From Thalassotalea_H castellviae (GTDB lineage Bacteria; Pseudomonadota; Gammaproteobacteria; Enterobacterales; Alteromonadaceae), in contig NZ_JAVRIF010000004.1 of NCBI RefSeq assembly GCF_031846185.1, positions 124,001 through 188,000 of the forward strand: 64,000 nucleotides of DNA. Direction: 5' to 3'. The number at the start of each line of letters is the position of its first letter. The stretch's first letter is position 1. The notes below the pieces were generated by a model. That model was not told the DNA's origin. It did not search any database and was given only the letters and a program-made list of their open reading frames with translations. This document shows positions 43,916 to 52,272 of the stretch, in pieces. The position numbers were made by a program, and so were the translations under genes.

Positions 43916-46009
43916 ATGTACTATTTAAGACATTATTTTAACAATAAAAACTTTCTTAAAGTTTGCTTCTCTCTGACAATTCTACTGACTATGTTAGGAA
44001 ATGTTCACGCAGAAACGGCAGAGACAACGTTAAAGATTGCTCATACATTTAGCAATCAGTCGAATGTGCTGTGGCATGAAATTAGTAAAAATCCTTTGGA
44101 TAACGAAAGCTATATTGTCCATGACAAATTAGGAAACATTCATTTAGTTAAAGATAATAACTTACATGCTGAACCAATCATTCATTTAAAAAAATATTTT
44201 TCACAACTACATTCATTAAATAAAATTGCGCTTCATCCAAGCTTTAAACTCCAACAAGCATACGGCTATTTAACCTTATATACGGCTCATATTGAACCAA
44301 TCGATAGCAATAAACCGACAACACGTATTCAAGAAAACAACCCATTAAGTCATCACGAATATGAATGGGTTATTAGCGAATGGCAATTTGATAATGAAAA
44401 ATTGACCTCCTTTGTTCATACTAAAAATCAGCCAAGAGAAGTACTTCGCTTACCCATTTTTTCAGCAAGTCAAACCATTCTTCAATTAAGGTTTAACCCT
44501 TTTATGAAATCTTGGAACGAAAACTATGGAAACCTCTACATTGCATTATCCGCCGATGCTAATTATCCAGATTCAGCGTTATATTCAGGTAGTATTTTAA
44601 GCATTAACCCTGAAAAATTCGGTTTCAAAAGCTACTCAATTCCGGTAAGAAATCCGTTCATTAATAGAGAAGATATTAATAATGAGATTATTGCCACAGG
44701 ATTACATTCGCTTTTAGAGATTCACTGGCCAAAAGATGGCAAACAACAGCTTTTTGTAACTCAAAATACTCCAAAAAAGTTTAATGTGAATACTATCAAA
44801 TATGGTGAAGACCTCCGCCAAAACAAATCACAACCTAATACTATTCATGCGCCATTTCCTCAACAAAGTAATAGTATTATTTACCGTGGCATGAAGTTCG
44901 CTAAATACAGAAATCATATTATTTATTTAACTTGGGATAATCACTGGAAGTTAATTGCGATAAATAAAGAACCTCCTTTTGAGGTTTCAACCGTACAAGT
45001 AATAGAAGATAATAGGCTTACAAAAGATAGTGAACTGGCTTTACTCACGGATGAGCATGATGAATTGCTTATTGTCGACAAATCTTCTCATGTCATTTTT
45101 ATTATTAACTCCTCCACGCCTGATCATCAAAACTCAGATAATACGGTAGATAAAACAACAGCTAGGCAAAAAAATATGAATTTTGCTTGGATATTACTAC
45201 TCCCGTTATTTATTGTCAGCCTAGTCATAGTTCGTCGCAAGACAAAAACAAATTTACCCAAAGCGTTTTTGAGAAAACAATTTGCAAAATTTGATCTAGA
45301 CGCTAAGAAAAAATTGATATTGCTCTATAAGCGACATGAAAAAATAGTAAACACTGAGTTAAAGATTGCTGATATTGCACGAAGTGAAGTATTCCTCAAT
45401 AAAAATTCACTTTATAATTTTACTTATGAAGAGCCAGAGAGTCGCTTTACCAATAAAAAAGAACAAATGCTCAACTTAGCTTTTGCAACCGAAAAAAGAG
45501 AAAAAATGATCGATGATAAAGTCCGTATTATCGAGATGGTTATCACGGACAAGTCTTCAAATATTTATCCTATTTGTCTCTATCTACGAAAAGGCAATCA
45601 AAGACTGACCCGTGGAAAATATGAAGAAACTTGTAAGCAATTATCTGATTGGTGTTGGTTGTTATCGCAAACAATATTCCCAGAATTAACTGAAGAGCGC
45701 ATTATTGTAAAACCCGTAGTTCCAAATACGTCCAACCATAAAAAAACCAATAAAAATGAAGCTATTGCGATTCCTTCATCTAATGAAAGTAGTAAAAACA
45801 GAGCGACGCCAGATGTGCCAAAAGCTTTACCTATAACGCCTACAGAACAAAATAAAGTAGAGGCAGATAACAACGTCGAATTGAGAGATATTTCCCTGAT
45901 AAATTCTTTAGATAAATTAGGGAAACTGAAACAACAAGGCTTGCTTACTGAAGCGGAATTTAATCAAGCAAAGGCAAAAGTGTTTAATAATCTTAACAAA
46001 AACGATTAA
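43916..46009 (+). CDS. Membrane protein: PQQ sugar-dehydrogenase-like domain with C-terminal SHOCT
   Basis: 697 residues. After a signal anchor (about 13-32) comes a periplasmic beta-propeller-like part (about 40-400). It resembles glucose/sorbosone dehydrogenases by its LNKIALHPSF, LQLRFNPF, YGNLYIALSAD and ATGLHSLLEIHWPKDG strands. One membrane helix (about 421-437) leads to a charged cytoplasmic region and a SHOCT-like end (about 658-697: SLDKLGKLKQQGLLTEAEFNQAKAKVF). The redox residues of the dehydrogenase cannot be verified, so the propeller may serve binding only. The last codons and stop lie in the terminator stem shared with dsbA. Confidence 0.6.
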   Translation: MYYLRHYFNNKNFLKVCFSLTILLTMLGNVHAETAETTLKIAHTFSNQSNVLWHEISKNPLDNESYIVHDKLGNIHLVKDNNLHAEPIIHLKKYFSQLHSLNKIALHPSFKLQQAYGYLTLYTAHIEPIDSNKPTTRIQENNPLSHHEYEWVISEWQFDNEKLTSFVHTKNQPREVLRLPIFSASQTILQLRFNPFMKSWNENYGNLYIALSADANYPDSALYSGSILSINPEKFGFKSYSIPVRNPFINREDINNEIIATGLHSLLEIHWPKDGKQQLFVTQNTPKKFNVNTIKYGEDLRQNKSQPNTIHAPFPQQSNSIIYRGMKFAKYRNHIIYLTWDNHWKLIAINKEPPFEVSTVQVIEDNRLTKDSELALLTDEHDELLIVDKSSHVIFIINSSTPDHQNSDNTVDKTTARQKNMNFAWILLLPLFIVSLVIVRRKTKTNLPKAFLRKQFAKFDLDAKKKLILLYKRHEKIVNTELKIADIARSEVFLNKNSLYNFTYEEPESRFTNKKEQMLNLAFATEKREKMIDDKVRIIEMVITDKSSNIYPICLYLRKGNQRLTRGKYEETCKQLSDWCWLLSQTIFPELTEERIIVKPVVPNTSNHKKTNKNEAIAIPSSNESSKNRATPDVPKALPITPTEQNKVEADNNVELRDISLINSLDKLGKLKQQGLLTEAEFNQAKAKVFNNLNKND

Positions 46010-46030
46010 TCTAACGGTAGATTAATCGTT
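46001..46030. terminator. Bidirectional terminator with the stop codon inside the stem
   Basis: A perfect 13-bp stem (AACGATTAATCTA with TAGATTAATCGTT) has an ACGG loop. It includes the TAA of the upstream gene (46007-46009). The minus-strand side runs into TTTTGTT, so it suits dsbA best and also serves the plus-strand gene. Confidence 0.75.
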
Positions 46031-46041
46031 TGTATACTTCA

Positions 46042-46674
46042 TTACTTCAAGGTCAATAAATACTTCACTAAGTTATTGAAATCTTCTTCTATGTTCGATT
46101 TATCAAGATCGTGCGTATGAATCATGTACATACCATTAACCACAATACTTGGCACACTTTTTAAATCACCACTGTTTGCCAGTATATCTTGATTACTTTT
46201 CATTGCTTCAGCCGCTTTAACCACTTCGTCACTATTAATAAGTTGATCAAATTTCTCACCATCTGCGCCGTTAAAGATAAAAACATTTCGAACATCTTTT
46301 ACCGAAGTAAAGACAGCTCTATGCACATGAATATATTTGAAAATTGCCGCTATTAGGCTTTTTTCGATACCCATTTTTTGAGCTGTAATTAATGCACGTG
46401 TCAGGGTTTGTTGCATTTTCTTTGAAGCGCCACCTAAAAAATCGACATGATTTTTGACGAACTTAACGTTTTCGGGCAAGTTTTTCTCGATAGATTTCGC
46501 CATAAATTCAAAGTTATAACAATGGCCACAATAAAAAGAAAAATACTCTCTGACTTCCGGAGAATCTACAGGTAACTCTTGTATTTTAACGTAATGTTTG
46601 CCTTCTTGATAATCACTCGCATGTGTAAAAAAAGAAAGCGTTGCCACAACGAGTAGACTCAATAACTTGTTCAT
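46042..46674 (-). CDS. dsbA: Thiol:disulfide interchange protein DsbA
   Basis: 210 residues with a cleavable signal peptide (about 1-19). The thioredoxin-fold active site is FYCGHCYNF with Cys49 and Cys52; the dipeptide is GH rather than the PH of E. coli. The cis-Pro segment is VPSIVVNGMY. It introduces disulfide bonds into periplasmic proteins. srkA lies 53 bp upstream, the same order as in enterobacteria (yihE-dsbA). Confidence 0.94.
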   Translation of the reverse strand: MNKLLSLLVVATLSFFTHASDYQEGKHYVKIQELPVDSPEVREYFSFYCGHCYNFEFMAKSIEKNLPENVKFVKNHVDFLGGASKKMQQTLTRALITAQKMGIEKSLIAAIFKYIHVHRAVFTSVKDVRNVFIFNGADGEKFDQLINSDEVVKAAEAMKSNQDILANSGDLKSVPSIVVNGMYMIHTHDLDKSNIEEDFNNLVKYLLTLK

Positions 46675-46727
46675 TCAATTAACCCTTATAAATTTTAAAA
46701 TGATAAATTCTATATGATTTGTTCGAT

Positions 46728-47702
46728 TTATGGCATTAAGGTGAGCGGTGGTTGTTGTAATGCCGACATTTGCTCTTTCAGCATCAACACTTGCTCTTCC
46801 CAATATCTTTGGGTATTAAACCATGGAAAACTATGCGGAAACGCAGGATCTTGCCATCGCTTACAAAGCCAAGCCATATAATTCACTACCCGCATAGTAC
46901 GCAAAGATTCGATCAAGGCAAACTGTTTTGTATCAAACTCATAAAACTCTTCATAACCCATTAAAAGAGTATCCAATTGCAAAGTTTGCTGTTGCCGGTC
47001 GCCTGAGAGCATCATCCATAAATCTTGAATTGCTGGTCCCATACGACAATCATCTAAATCAACAAAATGAGGGCCGTCATCAGTCCATAAAATATTACCC
47101 GCATGGCAATCGCCGTGTAGCCTTATTTCATCGGTTGGTTGATATTGCTGACACGCCAGTTCAATCACTTGGTCTAAAATGGTATAAAACGCATTTTCAA
47201 TATATTGCGGGACAAATGCTGAATTTTTTATGATTTCCCGAGCTTGAATCAACGACTCTTCTTTACTGTAGGTTGGTCGCGTTTGAAACGGAGCTTGACC
47301 TGCAACGGCATGTATTCTGCCGATAAATCTTCCCATCCATTCTAAGTGGTCTAAATTATCCACTTCAAATATACGTCCACCTCGACAAGGGTATATAGAA
47401 AAGTAATAACCTTGATGTTCAAATAAAGATCGACCTGAAAATATTAATGGCGCAACTATCGGTAACTCTTCGTCAGCAAGTTCAAATGCAAAATCGTGCT
47501 CTTCTTGAATTTGTGCTTTCGACCAACGCTGAGGTCGATAAAATTTCGTAACATATTTGATTTTATCTTCGTCATGAAATTGATAAACGCGATTTTCATA
47601 ACTATTTAATGCCAGTAAACCGCTATCTACCTGCAAGCCGATACTTTCTATGCCATCAAGGATTAAATCAGGCGATAACGAAGTAAAATCAAATACGGAC
47701 AT
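46728..47702 (-). CDS. srkA: Stress response kinase SrkA (YihE/RdoA)
   Basis: 324 residues of the aminoglycoside-phosphotransferase-like kinase fold. The catalytic loop is LHGDCHAGNILW and the metal site is FVDLDDCRMGPAIQDLW. Full family length. SrkA is a Ser/Thr protein kinase that protects cells from stress-induced death. Immediately upstream of dsbA on the same strand, as in E. coli, so co-transcription is likely. Confidence 0.93.
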   Translation of the reverse strand: MSVFDFTSLSPDLILDGIESIGLQVDSGLLALNSYENRVYQFHDEDKIKYVTKFYRPQRWSKAQIQEEHDFAFELADEELPIVAPLIFSGRSLFEHQGYYFSIYPCRGGRIFEVDNLDHLEWMGRFIGRIHAVAGQAPFQTRPTYSKEESLIQAREIIKNSAFVPQYIENAFYTILDQVIELACQQYQPTDEIRLHGDCHAGNILWTDDGPHFVDLDDCRMGPAIQDLWMMLSGDRQQQTLQLDTLLMGYEEFYEFDTKQFALIESLRTMRVVNYMAWLCKRWQDPAFPHSFPWFNTQRYWEEQVLMLKEQMSALQQPPLTLMP

Positions 47703-47834
47703 AGGCTCTCAATGAATAAAGTCGTTATGACAAATCAATAACATAAACCTCAAGGATACAGGAGTTAATAAAAGTCGAAAAGCTTAAAGCGATGCAAATG
47801 CGAATAAAACGATGTTTTAACCATAAGAATAAAA

Positions 47835-47864
47835 GACGCGTGATGTTTGTATTAATCACGCGTC
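47835..47864 (-). terminator. Intrinsic terminator of ccoG
   Basis: On the minus strand a 10-bp stem (GACGCGTGAT with ATCACGCGTC, 10-base loop) is followed by TTTTATTCTT, 28 bases after the ccoG stop. Confidence 0.85.
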
Positions 47865-47891
47865 CAAATAGATAGCCAGGAAACTAAGAGT

Positions 47892-49319
47892 TTAACGCTT
47901 ATTAAAAAAGCGACTTTCTTTATCAAGCTTTACGTCATCGTCATCAGAAATGAGCTCAATAACAAAAGAAATATCTGTCATATATGCACCATTTAGCTCA
48001 TACGGGTCGACTGAAATACTCATAGGTAAGGTATAAACAGAAGCCGCCTTAACCAATACTTCTTGTTCACCATGCCATGTGGTATTTTCAATCCCATTTA
48101 CTGATAACCGATATCGATTATCAGTTTGCGATTTATTAAGAATTTTTAAGGTATATACATTTTCAATTTCACCGTTAAAATTTTCTTTTGCAAGTTCAGT
48201 TCTATCCCGAATAATATCTAATGAAACCGGTGCCCTATTGACTATTTCGATGATCAATAAACTGCTCATAATCAATAAAACCACAGCATAACCTAATAGT
48301 TTCGATCGAATTAAATGAACTTTTTTACCTTCTAGTTCATGCTCAGTAGTGTAGCGAATCAAGCCTTTTTCGTACTTCATCCGCTCCATAACACCATCAC
48401 AAGCATCAACACAAGCGCCACAGTTTATACATTCATATTGCAAACCATTACGAATATCTATACCGGTTGGGCAAACTTGCACACATAAATTACAGTCAAT
48501 ACAGTCACCTAAACCTAGTTCTTTGGGATCTTGTTTTCTTGAACGTGCTCCTCGATTTTCACCGCGTTTTGCATCATAAGATACCGTAAAGGTATCTTTA
48601 TCAAACATCGCCGATTGAAAACGGGCATAAGGACACATATGCAAACACATCACTTCACGCATCCAACCAGCATTGCCATAGGTACACAAGGCAAAAAACC
48701 AAATGGTACCAGCAATAGCGAAAGAGCTATTGAAAGTAAAAAAGTCGATAAAAACAGTCTGAACAGGAACAAAATATCCCACAAAAGTTAATGCTGTTAA
48801 TAACGAAAAAAAGAGCCAACAACTATGCTTAAGGGCTTTTCGCCAGAATTTATTGACATTAAGTTTTTGCGAGTCGAGTTTTTTACGTTGGTTTGCCGTC
48901 CCTTCAATTTTTTCTTCAAACCAAATAAAAATAAATGTCCACACCGTTTGTGGGCATAAATAGCCACACCACACCCGGCCTAAAAAAGTAGTAACAAAAA
49001 ACAATAAAAAGGCACTAAGAATAAATAGCCACGCAAGTAAGGTTAAATCTTGCGGCCAAAGGGTTAATCCCCAAAGGGTAAACCGTTGTTCAACAATATC
49101 AAAAAGAATGGCTTGATGACCGTTGTATTGTAACCAAGGTAGTACCGCAAATAAGGTCAAAAAGAAAAAGTTCATTTTACGCCGTAATGTTTGAAATACA
49201 CCGGTCACTTTTCTGACATAAATTTGATCGCGAGGCTTATAATGTTCAACCTGGGCAGGTTGATGAATTTTGATATTTTTAATCGGTATTTTAACGTTGT
49301 GTTCTTTTTCTGATTTCAC
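47892..49319 (-). CDS. ccoG: Cytochrome c oxidase accessory protein CcoG (FixG/RdxA)
   Basis: 475-residue inner-membrane iron-sulfur protein. Helices lie at about 50-70, 88-110, 165-185, 200-215 and 340-360. The ferredoxin-like region reads GDCIDCNLCVQVCPTGIDI and then ECINCGACVDACDGVM (two [4Fe-4S] motifs, about residues 258-300). An Ig-like FixG C-terminal domain follows (about 370-475). It acts in copper delivery and assembly of cbb3-type oxidase. No cco structural genes are in the window. Confidence 0.95.
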   Translation of the reverse strand: MKSEKEHNVKIPIKNIKIHQPAQVEHYKPRDQIYVRKVTGVFQTLRRKMNFFFLTLFAVLPWLQYNGHQAILFDIVEQRFTLWGLTLWPQDLTLLAWLFILSAFLLFFVTTFLGRVWCGYLCPQTVWTFIFIWFEEKIEGTANQRKKLDSQKLNVNKFWRKALKHSCWLFFSLLTALTFVGYFVPVQTVFIDFFTFNSSFAIAGTIWFFALCTYGNAGWMREVMCLHMCPYARFQSAMFDKDTFTVSYDAKRGENRGARSRKQDPKELGLGDCIDCNLCVQVCPTGIDIRNGLQYECINCGACVDACDGVMERMKYEKGLIRYTTEHELEGKKVHLIRSKLLGYAVVLLIMSSLLIIEIVNRAPVSLDIIRDRTELAKENFNGEIENVYTLKILNKSQTDNRYRLSVNGIENTTWHGEQEVLVKAASVYTLPMSISVDPYELNGAYMTDISFVIELISDDDDVKLDKESRFFNKR

Positions 49320-49462
49320 CGTGAATCCTATGCAATAAAACCCGTGAAAAATCGAACCGCGCCATTAAATTAACGACAAATTACTCGTTAATAATTAAAG
49401 ATGATGTATTGTTGGCGCAAAATTGATTATTCTAATAACAAGTTAACATTATACGACATACT

Positions 49463-49819
49463 ATGAAGAATTTATTGATCTTAATCGTAGCAATTGCAAT
49501 TTTTTTGCATTTTTATCCGCAACCTGAACTAGAAAGTTGGTTTGAAGAGCAAAAAACTATGGTGCTATCAGAATTTTCAAACGCAACAGATACTAAAGTT
49601 CGATTAAATCCTGAAAAAATTTATAAAGATTTACAGCCAAGTTTTGGACAATTTAATGAAGAAGAGCAGACATTTGTACGAACCATTACCAGTACAAGAG
49701 AATCAGTAAAAGAATTTTACAATAAGTATTGTGAAAATAAACGGCCAACTCCAAAACTTCATCAGAAAAATCAACAGTTAATCTGTACTAAAATTAGTGC
49801 TTATCAATCATTATTTTAA
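49463..49819 (+). CDS. Small membrane-anchored or exported hypothetical protein
   Basis: 118 residues. One N-terminal hydrophobic helix (about 3-18), then a hydrophilic, helical and charged domain with two Cys (Cys90 in YNKYCENK and Cys109 in LICTKIS) that could pair. No family is recognised. It is divergent from ccoG, and a hairpin follows the stop. Length, normal codon use and the clear signal sequence support a real gene. Confidence 0.65.
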   Translation: MKNLLILIVAIAIFLHFYPQPELESWFEEQKTMVLSEFSNATDTKVRLNPEKIYKDLQPSFGQFNEEEQTFVRTITSTRESVKEFYNKYCENKRPTPKLHQKNQQLICTKISAYQSLF

Positions 49820-49867
49820 GCAAAGTTTTAGCTGTACTAATCTTGATATCATTTAATACGAGATGAA

Positions 49868-49897
49868 CATTGGAAGGGACTATCTCTCCTTCCAATG
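49868..49897 (+). terminator. Hairpin after the small hypothetical gene
   Basis: CATTGGAAGG pairs with CCTTCCAATG across a 10-base loop and is followed by CTTGGTTTTG. The T-run is weak, so termination is probable but not certain. Confidence 0.6.
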
Positions 49898-49953
49898 CTT
49901 GGTTTTGATGATGCTATAGATACATTATTTTCGCGCTACATTTGGCTTTCAGT

Positions 49954-51315
49954 CTAGGCGGAAAGTTTTGCTAACATTTCCGCAAACGCTAATTGAGCTT
50001 TTTGCTCTTGTTTGTGAGAGCCCGCTTTAACAACCCAGCAACCATTGACCATTACATCTTTAACAACATTGGTTTGAGTGGCAAAAATAACACTATCTAA
50101 TAAATGTTGTTCATCATGGGCAAATAACGCTAATTTATTATCATCGAGTACTAATAAATCTGCTTGTTTGCCAACCGCTAATTCACCGGCATTACTGTGA
50201 GTGCTTTGCGCACCACCTAATGCTGCGCTTTGCCAAAGGTTTTGCCCTACCGATATTTGTTTCTCGTGCGCTAATATTGCTCGTTGTTGTTTAATTAAAC
50301 GTTGCGCATATTCCAGCCAGCGTAACTCCTCGATTGGATTAACCGAAATATGACTGTCTGAGCCAATGGCGAAGGTTCCTTGTTCCGCTAAAAACTCAGT
50401 CGTTGGGAAAATGCCATCACCTAAATTGGCTTCTGTCGTTGGACAAATACCCGCAATACTTCGAGCCGCGATTATGCCTTGACGCTCTTGTTCATTGATA
50501 TGTGTTGCATGAATTAAACACCATTGTTGATCCAATGACATATTGTCTAATAACCATTGCACGGGTCTTTTGCCATAGTGGGCTACACAGTCATTCACTT
50601 CTTGTTGTTGTTCAGCAATATGAATGTGAATTGGCGCATTGGCATCTAATGCTCGAACATGTTCCACGGCAACAGCAAGTGAAGTTAGATCAACGGCACG
50701 CAACGAGTGAGGTGCTATTCCAACATTGGTATTTTCATAGCTATCGCTTAGCCTAAAACAATCACTGACTAATTGATTAAACTGCTCAGTATTATTAATA
50801 AAACGTTTTTGGCCTTCTGTTGCTGCTTGCTCGCCAAAACCACTGTATCGATATAACACAGGTAACAAAGTCAATCCTATGCCAGAGTCTTTTGCGGCAT
50901 CAAAAATAGCACTCGCCATTGTCGACAGCTCAGCGTAAGGTTCACCGTTAATATCATGATGTAAATAATGAAACTCGGCGACACGGGTATAACCCATTTT
51001 GAGCATTTCGATATAGAGTTGCGTAGCGATCACTTGTGCATTTTCAGGAGTTAATTGCGCTAAAAATTTGTACATGACTTTGCGCCAAGTCCAAAAACTG
51101 TCTTGCCCTTCACTACCTTGTTCACTAAAGCCTGCAAAAGCACGTTGAAAAGCATGTGAATGACAATTCACCATTCCAGGAATTACAGTCCCAACTTTTT
51201 CAGCGCCCGTTTGTTGACCAGTTTCAATTGCTTTAATTATGCCTTGTTCAATGGTCAGTGTTTGCTGCTTTGCCCAACCATCGGATAATAAAATACGCTC
51301 TGCAAAAATTTTCAT
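49954..51315 (-). CDS. hutF: Formimidoylglutamate deiminase HutF
   Basis: 453-residue amidohydrolase. The metal site is MVNCHSHAFQRAF (HxH, about residues 50-56); further ligands are in PIHIHIAEQQQEV, CLIHATHI and GSDSHISVNP. It converts N-formimino-L-glutamate to N-formyl-L-glutamate plus ammonia, in the five-step histidine degradation route. It follows hutG by 2 bp and is probably translated from the same mRNA. hutH, hutU and hutI are not in the window. Confidence 0.94.
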   Translation of the reverse strand: MKIFAERILLSDGWAKQQTLTIEQGIIKAIETGQQTGAEKVGTVIPGMVNCHSHAFQRAFAGFSEQGSEGQDSFWTWRKVMYKFLAQLTPENAQVIATQLYIEMLKMGYTRVAEFHYLHHDINGEPYAELSTMASAIFDAAKDSGIGLTLLPVLYRYSGFGEQAATEGQKRFINNTEQFNQLVSDCFRLSDSYENTNVGIAPHSLRAVDLTSLAVAVEHVRALDANAPIHIHIAEQQQEVNDCVAHYGKRPVQWLLDNMSLDQQWCLIHATHINEQERQGIIAARSIAGICPTTEANLGDGIFPTTEFLAEQGTFAIGSDSHISVNPIEELRWLEYAQRLIKQQRAILAHEKQISVGQNLWQSAALGGAQSTHSNAGELAVGKQADLLVLDDNKLALFAHDEQHLLDSVIFATQTNVVKDVMVNGCWVVKAGSHKQEQKAQLAFAEMLAKLSA

Positions 51316-51317
51316 GA

Positions 51318-52112
51318 CTAATCTCTCGTATCTTGTGCAAATTCAATTAAGCATTCAACTAACGCTTTTAATTTTGGTTTTACTTGTGCGGCAAGCGTTT
51401 CGTTATATTCTAAACTCGCTTCATTCATATACGTTATTTGCGAAAGTTCAAGCTGTAATGCATGAACTTTATTAGCAGGTTGTCCATACTCGCGGGTTAT
51501 AAAGCCCCCTTTAAATCGCCCATTACTAATCATGCTATATGGCGAGAAGTCTAATGATTGCACTTTCTCTAGCATCATTTCACTGCAGCTTTTTCCATCT
51601 GCATTACCGAAATTAAAATCCGGTAATCGTCCCTCAAAAAAACGTGGCACGTGAGATAAAATAGAATGCGCTTCTAATAACACCGCTTGACCAAAATGCT
51701 GCTTAATTTCATCTAAAGTAGTGCTAATAGCTTGATGATATGGCTGCCAATACAGGGCTATTCGACGATTAATTTCTTGATCATCCGGCATATACCCGTC
51801 TCGATATAAAGGCGACAAGTCAAATGCAGTTGTAGGACATAGCTCTGTAGAATTAGCACCAGGATATAAATCAACGCCATTTGGATCACGGTTTAAATCA
51901 ATGACGTAACGATTATATTTAGGGATTAATATGTAAGCTCCCAGCTCAACAGCAAAATCATACAACTTATCTTTATACCAATCAGTATCAGGAACTTGCT
52001 TTGCCTGCTCTGTCATTTTATTTGCAATATCTTCGGGAATTTCTTGGCCGTTATGCGGCATGCTAATTAATAATGGAACTCGGCCTTTGATCAGTTGATA
52101 ACTTGTAGACAT
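51318..52112 (-). CDS. hutG: N-formylglutamate deformylase HutG
   Basis: 264 residues of the N-formylglutamate amidohydrolase family: LLISMPHNGQEIPEDI, VIDLNRDPNG, LLEAHSILSHVP and FNFGNADGKSCS. It splits N-formylglutamate to glutamate and formate, completing the HutF branch. GAGGG stands 4 bases before the ATG, and a HutC-type palindrome lies 14 bases upstream of the start, so histidine- or urocanate-responsive repression is likely. Confidence 0.94.
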   Translation of the reverse strand: MSTSYQLIKGRVPLLISMPHNGQEIPEDIANKMTEQAKQVPDTDWYKDKLYDFAVELGAYILIPKYNRYVIDLNRDPNGVDLYPGANSTELCPTTAFDLSPLYRDGYMPDDQEINRRIALYWQPYHQAISTTLDEIKQHFGQAVLLEAHSILSHVPRFFEGRLPDFNFGNADGKSCSEMMLEKVQSLDFSPYSMISNGRFKGGFITREYGQPANKVHALQLELSQITYMNEASLEYNETLAAQVKPKLKALVECLIEFAQDTRD

Positions 52113-52126
52113 AAACCCTCGATTAA

Positions 52127-52138
52127 TTGTATATACAA
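52127..52138. promoter_or_regulatory. HutC-type operator in front of hutGF
   Basis: The perfect palindrome TTGTATATACAA contains TGTA-N2-TACA, the known binding pattern of the GntR-family urocanate sensor HutC. It lies between the likely promoter and the hutG ribosome binding site, where repressor binding would block transcription. No hutC gene is in the window. Confidence 0.65.
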
Positions 52139-52272
52139 CTTTGTTTCGCTAATTTACCATGCCAGAGACGATCCAAGCAATACTAATTCTAGCTTGAAAA
52201 TATATTTGCTGGATTAACGGTTATCTAATAAGGTTAGTTCAAGAGATTAACTAATTAAAAATACTTAACTTT

